From contig CAYFPQ010000010.1 in NCBI GenBank assembly GCA_964345005.1, forward strand, positions 1-64,000: a DNA stretch of 64,000 bases. The letters run 5' to 3'. Made by a program: the position numbers and the translations under genes. Below the pieces are notes generated by a model that saw only the letters and a list, made by a program, of their open reading frames with translations, made no database searches and had not been told where the DNA came from. Position 1 is the first letter of the stretch, and each line of letters starts with the position of its first letter. Positions 17,588 to 26,000 of this stretch are shown here, in pieces. Source of the DNA: JABMPJ01 sp964345005. GTDB lineage: Bacteria; Verrucomicrobiota; Kiritimatiellia; UBA8416; JABMPJ01.

Positions 17588-17817
17588 TCCCGATACCCTT
17601 CGAGGTGTCTCTCCAGGGCGGCATCCTCCGCATCGAACTCGGCAACGCGTGCGTCGCTATACAGTTCAATGGGAAAGGCTGCAGCCGGATGAAGCACGAC
17701 GCCGTCATCCGTAACATCAGCCATCACAATGCCCCCTTTATCAACCCCAAGCGTTTTCCGAAGAGGCTTCGGCAATGTCATTGTTCCTCGCGCGCTTATC
17801 TGTATTGTAGCTGTCAT
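17584..17817 (-). CDS. AbrB/SpoVT-type antitoxin (VapB-like)
   Basis: A 77-residue protein from the ATG at 17817. The N-terminal swapped-hairpin domain reads TIQISARGTMTLPKPLRKTL, then GVDKGGIVMADVTDDGVVLHP, as in AbrB/MazE-like DNA-binding antitoxins. The C-terminal helix (AEFDAEDAALERHLEGY) should neutralise the PIN toxin. The upstream longer frame reads through the operator region and is not likely to be translated. A 19-bp perfect palindrome nine bases before the start is the probable autoregulatory operator. Confidence 0.8.
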   Translation of the reverse strand: MTATIQISARGTMTLPKPLRKTLGVDKGGIVMADVTDDGVVLHPAAAFPIELYSDARVAEFDAEDAALERHLEGYRE

Positions 17818-17825
17818 AATCCTAC

Positions 17826-17844
17826 AATACCGTATTACGGTATT
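17826..17844. promoter_or_regulatory. 19-bp perfect palindrome, putative VapB-type operator
   Basis: AATACCGTATTACGGTATT is an exact inverted repeat (9+1+9) directly before the antitoxin start at 17817. Toxin-antitoxin operons are usually repressed by the antitoxin or complex binding such a repeat over the promoter. It is AT-rich against a GC-rich background. Confidence 0.7.
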
Positions 17845-17937
17845 ACCGTCAACCTGAGATTTGCGGCGAAGCGCCGAGGGACGAGGAACAGGCGTCGAGT
17901 GGCGAGGGGAACCGTCCGAGGATGGTAACGGCACGAT

Positions 17938-18747
17938 CTACACAGATCTGTATTGACGATGGCTCTTCCGATACTGTCCCGGACTGATGCCGCGGGTCTT
18001 CTTGAAAAGCTTGCTGAAATGGTAAACATCATCATAGCCGCAGGCTTGTGCAATCTCCGCAATGGTATCGTCACGCTCAACCAGCAACGTGGCGGCATAT
18101 CGCATGCGGCATTCGATGACAAATCGCGTTGGCGGCTGGTTCATTCCCGCATGAAACAATCGTCTGAAATGCGATAGCGAAAGCCTCATTCCCTCAGCCT
18201 CTTTCTCGAAATTCCAGGTTTTCGACGGAGCCTCTCGAATCCGGCGAACAAGTTCTCTGAGTCGCGCATCCATCTGTTCAGAACGGGATCGCAAGCGCTG
18301 CTCATGCAGCTGCAGCAACAACCCCTCCAGCATGAGTGCGGCGCGGTCCGCCCCCCACAATGGATACTGAAGATAGTGCTGCAGATCCGTGAAAGCGGCG
18401 ATGAATCGGGATGGATCAGCAATTTGGACAACCGGACAGGCCGTGTTAAACACGCCCTGCTTAAGCAGTCGTTCCGCAAACGGACCACTGAAGGCAACGT
18501 AACGATGATTCCAGCATCGCTCCGCGTGAGGCGGGATGCCAAACCGGAATCGCGGCCCCGGGAAGGTCAACCATGCAACCGGACCGCAAAGCTGTTGCGC
18601 AGGGCCAGCATCCACCTGAAATTGCGGTGATCCGCTTTCCGCGAAATCGAGGACATAATAGTCAAAGCAGCGATCAATCCAGGCTCGGCATTCCGCCACA
18701 TGATCGCAGTTCAAAAACGTTATATCAAAAAGCGCCGTCATGATCAT
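17938..18747 (-). CDS. AraC-family transcriptional regulator
   Basis: A 269-residue regulator. Residues 1-150 form a cupin-like effector domain (VAWLTFPGPRFRFGIPP, HRYVAFSGPFAERLL). Residues 165-265 are the double helix-turn-helix of AraC/XylS proteins: RLSLSHFRRLFHAGMNQPP and then ERDDTIAEIAQACGYDDVYH followed by FSKLFKKTRGISPGQYRK. Two start codons lie close together (18747 and 18741), neither with a ribosome site. It is divergent from the URO-D-like gene at 18841 and probably controls it. Confidence 0.9.
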   Translation of the reverse strand: MIMTALFDITFLNCDHVAECRAWIDRCFDYYVLDFAESGSPQFQVDAGPAQQLCGPVAWLTFPGPRFRFGIPPHAERCWNHRYVAFSGPFAERLLKQGVFNTACPVVQIADPSRFIAAFTDLQHYLQYPLWGADRAALMLEGLLLQLHEQRLRSRSEQMDARLRELVRRIREAPSKTWNFEKEAEGMRLSLSHFRRLFHAGMNQPPTRFVIECRMRYAATLLVERDDTIAEIAQACGYDDVYHFSKLFKKTRGISPGQYRKSHRQYRSV

Positions 18748-18759
18748 TTATTACAAAAA

Positions 18760-18820
18760 ATAGCTTCGTCGTACATTTACTAAAACCATTTGACGAATGT
18801 AAGCTATCTTTCGTGATTAT
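18760..18820 (+). promoter_or_regulatory. Intergenic AraC target region with promoter-like elements
   Basis: The 93-base gap between divergent genes contains an inverted pair ATAGCTT (18760-18766) and AAGCTAT (18801-18807), a likely AraC-protein contact region. A TTGACG box (18790-18795) is followed after 19 bases by GATTAT (18815-18820), a sub-optimal spacing that would suit an activator-dependent promoter. The gene's ribosome site AAGGAG follows. Confidence 0.4.
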
Positions 18821-18840
18821 TTAACACAAGGAGTTATCTG

Positions 18841-19905
18841 ATGGAACCACTGCATGACTATCTCGTGGCGGATGAAGCGGTACTGAAGCACCATGCGGAT
18901 ATGCGGGCGCGATACCGCAAACTCTTTGAGGCGCCCAACGATTGCGCCCCCATGATCATCATCAGCGTTCCCGTCGAACTCCCCCGGTGGGAGGCCATGC
19001 TGGCGGATCCCGGCACCATGCTTCGGGCACAACTCGATCAACTACGCCCCCACTACGACATGAAAGACGACCACGTGCCCAGTGTGCGCGTCAATTTCGG
19101 CACCGCACAACCGGCATCGGCATACGGATGCAGGATTCATGTGCCGGAGAACAGCCTCCCGGCAGCGGCCAGTCATCCACTGACCGACATTAAACAGGCC
19201 TACGACCTTGAAGTGCCGGCCCTTGATGCGGGCCAGTATGCTCAACTTCACGAATGGACCGAACAATGGCTCGCGGCCCTTCCCGAAGGCGTTGCCATTC
19301 AGCACCCGGACATTCAGAGCCCATTCAACACGGCACACCTGGTACGCGGCAACGATATCTTTCTGGATATCTATGACGACCCGGATGCGCTGGACGCGCT
19401 GCTGACCAACATCACCGATTTCATGATCAAGCTGACGCCTTACCTTAAAAGCCGAATCAGTAACGACACAGAGTATTTCTACGACTGGAGCGCCATGTGG
19501 AAGGGCACCGCCCGCATCAGCAATTGCACCATGCAGCTACTCTCGCCCGAGGCGTATACGGAGCATGTAAAGCAACATGATGAACGCTTTTTTAGGGCCA
19601 TCGGCGGAGGCCGACTCCACTACTGCGGCGAATCCAGAACCATGGCGAAACACTTCTTCGGAATCGACACCATTTACGGATACGACCTCAAGGCGGTCTA
19701 TGAAGAGGCATGGCTGGACTTCTGCAACGATATCCCCGCGGAAAAAGTCCCGCTCATCGACGCCGGAAGCCGCGAGCGCGGCGCGTGCAGGGAGATCCTC
19801 GAAGGTCGGACCCTGAAGAAGCGCAACATTATCCTGGTTGCCCAGGCACAGGATGTGGAAGCCGGAAAGCGCCTGCTGGATGACCTGCGGACCGCCCTGC
19901 GCTAA
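18841..19905 (+). CDS. Uroporphyrinogen-decarboxylase-superfamily protein with HxCG site
   Basis: A 354-residue URO-D/MtaA-fold protein. The segment GGGRLHYCGES (about residues 255-265) matches the HxCG zinc site of the corrinoid methyltransferase branch (MtaA/MtbA-like), whereas true HemE lacks it. The tail (VAQAQDVEAGKRLLDDL) fits the last barrel helix. Members of this branch in PVC genomes sit in sugar and demethylation loci, so methyl transfer from an O-methyl group is possible; no corrinoid protein gene lies next to it, so this stays open. Start has AAGGAG seven bases upstream. Controlled by the divergent AraC gene in all likelihood. Confidence 0.7.
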   Translation: MEPLHDYLVADEAVLKHHADMRARYRKLFEAPNDCAPMIIISVPVELPRWEAMLADPGTMLRAQLDQLRPHYDMKDDHVPSVRVNFGTAQPASAYGCRIHVPENSLPAAASHPLTDIKQAYDLEVPALDAGQYAQLHEWTEQWLAALPEGVAIQHPDIQSPFNTAHLVRGNDIFLDIYDDPDALDALLTNITDFMIKLTPYLKSRISNDTEYFYDWSAMWKGTARISNCTMQLLSPEAYTEHVKQHDERFFRAIGGGRLHYCGESRTMAKHFFGIDTIYGYDLKAVYEEAWLDFCNDIPAEKVPLIDAGSRERGACREILEGRTLKKRNIILVAQAQDVEAGKRLLDDLRTALR

Positions 19906-19984
19906 CTTGACGCGGCCAGATAGTGCACGGTATGAGTGTACACTTAAAGTGGAGGGTATGAGCTATCCATCCAACTCGACACTC

Positions 19985-21223
19985 TCAAAACCGGTTCCAG
20001 GGCAAGGCTGTTACGCGCCCGGTGAGTTTCTGCTTTGCCGGGCAGCGGCAGACTACGTAACCGCGATCGGCCATGTCCGAATGCTGATCGAGAAATGTCT
20101 CGATGTGTCGTGCATCGCGGGGCGATGGGCGGTCCGTCCACTTGATTTCGACGGGAATAACCATTTCCGGGGTTTCAATGATCGCATCCACCTCCGCTCC
20201 CGTGGCGGTCTGCCAGGTGGAGAGTGCATACTCCGGCCCGAGGCATGCAGCACGATAATACAGCTCGGTCAGAACCCATTGCTCAAAGATGTGGCCCGCA
20301 TCGAGTTTCAGCAGCGTATCGTTGAGCGGCAGTTCGGCCAGCACATGCCGCACTCCAAGGTCAAACATCAGGAAACGAGGAGACTGGAGCGTGCGCTTGC
20401 GGCTGCGACCAAAGGGCTTGATGCGGATTCCGACATAGGTGTCTTCCAAAACCTGATAGAAGTTCCGCAGAGTGTTTACAGCAACCCCCACGGCGCCCGC
20501 CAGTTTCGTGAAGTTCACGCATTGCCCGGATTCAAGTGCGGCTAGACGCAGGAAACGCACGAACGCACCCATGTCGCCCACAAGGTTCTCTTGACGGATT
20601 TCATTTTCGACATACAAGTCGACATAATCGGCCAGCGTTTCCCGCCACTCTCCAGCATCCTCGTGGTGGACTCCGGGCAGGCTTCCAAAAACAAGGTAGT
20701 TTTCGATGCTGCGCCGGGGAAAACGGGAACCACCGGACATGGGTAGCGGCAGCAGCTCGGCTTCTCTGGATTCGGCTTGAAGCACGGGAGATACCAAGCG
20801 TGTCCTGACACGCCCCGGAAGAAGATTCGCGGATTTCCTTTTCAGCTTGCGGGCGGAACTTCCGGTCAGGAAGAATCGCCGTTTTCGCGGTGCGCGGTCA
20901 TAGAGGAATTGCACATCATCAAGAATCCCGGGAACCTTCTGGATCTCATCGATAAAAACGGTCTCGATCCCGGGGGCCGCTTCCAGTTCGCGTACCAACA
21001 ATCCGCTATCCTCTTCGTAGCGACGCCGCAGACGACGATCCTGCAGGTTGAGCAAAAGCGTGTCGCTTCCTTCTGCAATGCAGTGTTCCAGCAGTGTGGA
21101 CTTCCCTGTTTGACGTGCCCCCAGAACAAGCTGAACCTTCGGCTTCGACCCGCTTTCGAGGCGGCGTTCCGCTGCCTCGCTCAGCTTTCGATCATGAAAC
21201 CTGGAATAGTAGATGTCTGTCAT
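19985..21223 (-). CDS. AAA ATPase with DUF4143 C-terminal domain
   Basis: A 412-residue protein of the common AAA_14 plus DUF4143 type. Walker A is GARQTGKST, Walker B is TVFIDEIQK, and FFLTGSSARKLKR is the sensor region. The C-terminal domain carries a PD-(D/E)XK-like pattern (GAEVDAIIETPEMVIPVEIKW). Family members are widespread mobile-type genes whose function is uncertain; some are linked to defence or toxin-antitoxin regions. The ATG at 21223 is preferred over the one at 21241 because GAGGTGATC lies just before it. It sits with the AbiE pair in a stretch of accessory genes. Confidence 0.85.
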   Translation of the reverse strand: MTDIYYSRFHDRKLSEAAERRLESGSKPKVQLVLGARQTGKSTLLEHCIAEGSDTLLLNLQDRRLRRRYEEDSGLLVRELEAAPGIETVFIDEIQKVPGILDDVQFLYDRAPRKRRFFLTGSSARKLKRKSANLLPGRVRTRLVSPVLQAESREAELLPLPMSGGSRFPRRSIENYLVFGSLPGVHHEDAGEWRETLADYVDLYVENEIRQENLVGDMGAFVRFLRLAALESGQCVNFTKLAGAVGVAVNTLRNFYQVLEDTYVGIRIKPFGRSRKRTLQSPRFLMFDLGVRHVLAELPLNDTLLKLDAGHIFEQWVLTELYYRAACLGPEYALSTWQTATGAEVDAIIETPEMVIPVEIKWTDRPSPRDARHIETFLDQHSDMADRGYVVCRCPAKQKLTGRVTALPWNRF

Positions 21224-21345
21224 ATGATCACCTCGCTGCATATTTGACAGTTCATTATGCAGCGCTATAATGTGAAGTCAACAAGGAATGCGAGCTGAAT
21301 ACGAGCATCCCATGGTCTCTTTTCTTTTGGCCTCGCAGGTGCCGG

Positions 21346-21477
21346 CTATTCCACCGCTTTCACATCAATCCGATAGAAATTCTCCCACACCGCGCCGTGC
21401 AGGGTATCGGTGTAGACGTTCTCGGGCGGCGTGGCGGGCAGGTTGCTCGCCAGGCCCGTGAAGTTGGTCATGCCTGC
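21346..21477 (-). pseudogene. 3'-end fragment of a secreted protein gene, paralogous to the end of the gene at 23011
   Basis: The reading frame ending at the TAG 21346-21348 encodes MTNFTGLASNLPATPPENVY followed by TDTLHGAVWENFYRI. It is nearly the same as the end of the 1616-residue protein (GMASNLPATPPENVYTDALH...ENFYRI). The DNA match spans about 104 bases (roughly 21369-21472 against 23033-23136) with about seven mismatches and stops abruptly upstream. It is either the relic of a second paralogue or an attachment-site-like copy made when the AbiE module between the two copies was inserted. Confidence 0.7.
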
Positions 21478-21527
21478 CGGTTGCCACGAGCCGATTCTTC
21501 GCCGCTGTCTGCCTCCACGATGGCGGT

Positions 21528-22151
21528 TTACGACAGCTTCTGACAGGCGTGGAGAAGGGGTCGCAAACGTTGAAGGATGACTGTTCGCAAGCGCTGTGTG
21601 GGGACACGTTCCACCATCTCAAGGGCCAGCCGCCCGTCGAAGCTCTCCGGCAATTCCAGCTCTGGAAGGCGGGCGAACAGACGCGAGCTGGCCGGGATCA
21701 GGTAGAGACAATCAAGAAGCGCCTTTTCGGGGATCGCCATCTTGATCGAGCGCTTGCCGACGGATTCGAATCCAAAGAAGAACGAGGGGGCCAAGTGGTG
21801 AATGGAAACCGTGGCCAACGGAGTGGACCATCGGCGTGTGCGGGCCGGCGATACCGCATAGATGACTTCCGGGATCTGCGAAACCATGCCGTGATGAAAA
21901 AGAGCACTGTGCAACGAGACGTAGCTGGGCAGCGGCGCCGTCAGGTGTTCGGGAAGCTGCAAAGGGTCAATCCGGTCAGAGAAGGCCCACGCACCCCGTT
22001 TCAGCCGGGCGATTCGCCCCGATTCCGAAAGCCGCTCCAGTACCCGGCTGGCGTGACTGCTTCCCATCCCGAGAATCGCCGCCGCGTCCAGCGTGCTGAG
22101 AACGTCCGAACCGAAGTCATGCAGTCGTCGGTATGCTTCGATCGACTTCAT
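21528..22151 (-). CDS. AbiEi-type antitoxin / transcriptional regulator
   Basis: A 207-residue protein with an N-terminal winged helix (VLSTLDAAAILGMGSSHASR, VLERLSESGRIARLKRGAWAF) and the AbiEi C-terminal domain (SYVSLHSALFHHGMVSQIPE, VSIHHLAPSFFFGFE, AIPEKALLDCLYL). AbiEi is the antitoxin of type IV toxin-antitoxin systems that abort phage infection and represses its own operon. Its start overlaps the end of the AbiEii gene by four bases (ATGA). The order here is toxin first, the reverse of the usual abiEi-abiEii. Confidence 0.85.
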   Translation of the reverse strand: MKSIEAYRRLHDFGSDVLSTLDAAAILGMGSSHASRVLERLSESGRIARLKRGAWAFSDRIDPLQLPEHLTAPLPSYVSLHSALFHHGMVSQIPEVIYAVSPARTRRWSTPLATVSIHHLAPSFFFGFESVGKRSIKMAIPEKALLDCLYLIPASSRLFARLPELELPESFDGRLALEMVERVPTQRLRTVILQRLRPLLHACQKLS

Positions 22152-22909
22152 TCCGAGCGCTCCAGCAACTCCAGGAGGCTTAGCTGGATTGCCTCCCAGG
22201 TCTCCGGGGAGTCGTATGTTGCCTGGTCCCCCGGCTCCAGGTACGCCAACACCTGCCCCTTGAAATCATCATATGAGAGGTTCATCACGTTCCGTTGTGC
22301 CGACTTCAACAGCGCTCCATCCAGTAGCGGCAGAACGTGCGCCATTCGCTCTTCCGATTGCAGCAGATGTAGATCGAAGATGTCGCGAGCCTGTGTGACG
22401 CTGCGTGAGGCGAGGGCCCCGATCTTCTGAAGCAACGCCACCTCGGCCGGGTAATGGGCGGTGATAACCGGCGGCATACCGTAGCTGTGAAGCAGGACGG
22501 GTGCGATGCTATCGAGAGCGATACTGCCACTGAGCCCTCTCCTGGAAAACTCCACCTTTGTGGGAACCGGCCGCTCCGTCGCGGACGTAAATAGCCCCAA
22601 TTTCCAGCGCTGTGTCGTTTCCGATTGCTTGTGCTCAGTGATATGCTCAATCTCGATGCCGTGAACTCGAAGTCCCTGGCGAAAGGGATCAGATCCCAGA
22701 ATCGCACCGACCGTATCCTGAAGAACATGCAGGGGAATGCCGGTCACATCCATGTCCATGTCTTCGGAATAGCGGGGACTTCCGAAGAAGAAGCGCAGAT
22801 TGCACCCCCCTTTCAGAACGAATCGCCGCTTGTCCTGCTTCTTCCCTAGAAACGAGAGAAAAAGAAGGTGAAACAGCTCCACGCTCTGCCTGATCGAGAT
22901 AGCATCCAT
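22148..22909 (-). CDS. AbiEii-type nucleotidyltransferase toxin
   Basis: A 253-residue nucleotidyltransferase. The active-site signature is LKGGCNLRFFFGSPRYSED followed by MDMDV, the GG...(S/T)xDxD pattern of AbiEii/AbiGii toxins, then KVEFSRRG and PAEVALLQKIGALASR, QARDIFDLHLL. It probably adds nucleotides to tRNA or another target when unopposed. I take the ATG at 22909; the longer TTG start at 22951 would place the -35 box inside the coding region. No ribosome site is present, consistent with a leaderless mRNA. Confidence 0.85.
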   Translation of the reverse strand: MDAISIRQSVELFHLLFLSFLGKKQDKRRFVLKGGCNLRFFFGSPRYSEDMDMDVTGIPLHVLQDTVGAILGSDPFRQGLRVHGIEIEHITEHKQSETTQRWKLGLFTSATERPVPTKVEFSRRGLSGSIALDSIAPVLLHSYGMPPVITAHYPAEVALLQKIGALASRSVTQARDIFDLHLLQSEERMAHVLPLLDGALLKSAQRNVMNLSYDDFKGQVLAYLEPGDQATYDSPETWEAIQLSLLELLERSE

Positions 22910-22916
22910 AGCTATG

Positions 22917-22945
22917 ACGATACGCGCAGATGACGCTTGTGTCAA
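22917..22945 (-). promoter_or_regulatory. Sigma-70-like promoter giving a leaderless AbiE transcript
   Basis: On the minus strand TTGACA (22945-22940) is followed after exactly 17 bases by TATCGT (22922-22917). Only seven bases separate that box from the ATG at 22909, so transcription would begin at or next to the start codon. This agrees with the missing ribosome site. Confidence 0.55.
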
Positions 22946-23010
22946 TAACAAGCTGTTATAATCCCTTTGCGCTCACCCCAGCGCGAAGAGCAGCGAGCAG
23001 GCGCCGCCCG

Positions 23011-26000
23011 TCACTCCGCCCAATCGACTCCTATCCGATAGAAATTCTCCCGCACCGCGCCGTGCAGGGCATCGGTGTAGACGTTCTCCGGCGGCGTGGC
23101 AGGCAGGTTGCTGGCCATACCCGTGAAGTTGGTCAGCAGATTCGTCGTCCACCACACGCCGTAGACACGGTCCGACACGCTCGGCCAGCGCAGCACCAGG
23201 TTCGAGCCTGCGGCATCGGTCGTGATGTTGGTGATCATGAAGACCGATCCCGCCTCGGTCGGATCGGTTCCGGCGATCCCCTCCCCTTCATTGGACGCGC
23301 CGTCGCCGTCATAATCCCCGGCGCTGTTTGAAACGACGTTCGGACTTTGCCAGTAGTCCCGCTCCCAGTCGTCGGCCATGCCGTCGCCGTCGGTGTCGCC
23401 GGGGCTCGGGTTCCAGGCGTCGGTCCCGATGCGGACGTCGTCGACGTATTGCACCGCCGGGTCGGATGCCGTAAAGGTCACGCCGGTAAAGCCGCTCAGT
23501 GTATCGGCATAGAATCCATAGTTTGTGATTGCCTGCACGCCGTCCAGCCACAGATCCCACCGTTTGGCGGCGTAGTCGCTATGCACCAGCACCCGGCTCC
23601 AGCGGCCGGTATCCACAACCGCACCGGAGCTGACAACGGTCTGGTTGCTGTAGGCGGAAAGCACGCTGTTACTGCCCGCCCAGATTACGACCGTGGTGTT
23701 AGAAGGAATGGTATCAACCGGCGGGGGATCACCCGCCGCCGGTTTCCAGGCTACGGCCATCCAGACGTCGGCCGGGCCGCCCTCGAAGACGTGGCTCAAA
23801 TTCGCGTCGGCCACCCGCGCAGCCTGGCAAAATTCATAGGCGTCGGCATCCTGCACCACGGCGCCCGCATCCCCCGTCCAGCCGTGCTGACCATCCACTG
23901 CCCCGAGTGTTCCGGCCATCGGCGCATTACTCTCGAAGGTTTCGACAAACGGAAGCTGATGCCAGGAGGGATCGGTGTACGTGATGCTCACCGAGTTCAG
24001 CACGGGCGTGGCATTGGTGGTGTCCTGCGTCTCGAACCAGACCTGATACTGCAACCAGGGGTCGTCGTCATGTCCGCCTGGAATCGCTTCCCCGGCGCCG
24101 ACGGCATACCAGCTACCGGCCGTGCCGTCGGGACCGACGAACGTCGCGCTCTCCAGCCCCGCCTCGGTCGAGGCGGTGCGGATCTGAAAACGTAGCGTGG
24201 CGTTGGCCGGCACGCTGCCCGAAAACGCCAACTGGTCATAGCGCACAGCGCTCAGTCCGGTATCGTAGGGATTGGAAATCAGGAAACCGGAGGCGCTGAA
24301 CGCACCGGCGTAGATATTGCCCTGCCCGCCGGTCCCCATAAAAAGACGCCCTCGGTAACTACCCAGCGAGTGCGCCGAATCCTCCGGCCCTTCCCAGACC
24401 TTCTCGAACCGGCCGCTGCCGTCGTTCAGCCGCCAGAGCTGGGCATTGTCGACGTTATCGCCCAGAAAACTCCGGCTGGAATCGGTGTCGCTCACGGCCG
24501 CGTACAGCACCCCGTCGTGCTCCTTCAGGTACCAGCAGTAGTGATTCGCCGTATCGGCCACATTCGTAATCGTGACACCGTCCGTCCGGAGAATCGCGCC
24601 CTTGTCGCCGATGTAGAGATAACCGCCGCGCGAGGCCATCGCCCATCCGGCGCCGGTCAGATCGGCGGACGGCATAAAGAGCGAACCGTCGGATCGGTAA
24701 AGGTGATAGCTGTTCATGAGATACAGATCCCCGTCATGCGTCGCCAGCGTCGAGCGAGTCGAATCGGAAGGGGTGTCGAACAGCTCGGACCAGGCCACCG
24801 TATCCGCGGCGGGGTTGCCGAGAAAGTCATCCTGCGCGCGATACAGCGTGGCGTAATCCGAATGCGCGCTGATGCTGTAGAGCGCGTCGTCGAATACGGC
24901 GACATCCCAGCCATGGATTTCCTTGCTGCCGGGGTTATCAACTTGCTTCGGCGTCCAGCCGGTCCCGTCGAACACGTAGAGGCGAACCGGCTCGGAAAGA
25001 TTGGCGCCGTATTCCTGTTCGATGCCGACCGCGACCAGATAGTTTGTGCCGTTTTCCCTCAGCACCCGCAGCCGCGCCGCGCCGTCTTCGTTTTCCATCC
25101 AGTAGGCATGCGTATAGGCGGTCCCGTCGTGGGCGTTCAGCGGATACTCGCAGCCCAGCATGTAGAGTTTGCCGTCGTACACGGCCATGCCGTAGACCTG
25201 CGGGATCTGACTCGCCTGCCCCATGTTCAGAATCGACCCGATCGGCACAAGGTTTGTCGGGTCGGAGGTCAAGAGCAGCTCCGTACCGGACCCGGAATAC
25301 AGATTGGAGATCGACGCGTATTGCCCTTCCAGCCATGCGGTTTGAACGAATTGATAACCCGCCGGCTCGGCTCGCACCGTCCAGGTATTTCCGGTGACGG
25401 GGCCGTTGCCGTCCCCGTCCCCGGAAACACAGGCCATTGGGGCGTGTACCGTGGAGTCATCCAGAGTCGATGTGAAATTCAGTCCCCAGTCAATCCCGTC
25501 GGGCGCGTCGGCGGTGAAGTCCACGCGGATATCGGTTCCGCCGGCCGTAACCCGGTTGCTGAGTGTAACCGTGATCGTTCCTCCGTCCACGCTTCCGGCA
25601 TACCCCGCGGGCGCGCCGCCCACAGAAACACCGGTAACGCTCAGGTTCGAGTAGACCGGCGGCGCGTCGATGCGGATCGTATCGAACCCCGTGTCGTGCG
25701 GGCCGATGACGGGATCGATGTAATAGGAAAACGATACGCCCTGCGTGTTCAGCACGACGCGTATCGGATCGATCTCGGCTTCGGCCGAGGTGACCGGACC
25801 GTCCGCCTCAACGGTCACCGTCCAGACATCCGTGGTGACGATTCCGCCTCCGTCCCCATCGCCCGGTTGGCAAAACACGGAACCCGGATCGGCGGCATGG
25901 TCCACTCGGGCGGCAAAAGCCTGAGTGGCGGGCAGCGGCGGCGTATCGGCCGTGAAGTCGATCCGTATCACCGTCCCGTCAACCGTCACCGGAGCGGTCA

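Noticed and set aside
19906..19984. Possible terminator after the URO-D-like gene (AGTGCACGGTATGAGTGTACACTT)
   Set aside because: The stem is short and no U-run follows; not reported as a terminator.
17180..22909. A single defence island made of the PIN, DUF4143 and AbiE genes
   Set aside because: The genes are separated by an AraC/URO-D pair and have independent operators; proximity alone does not show a joint system.
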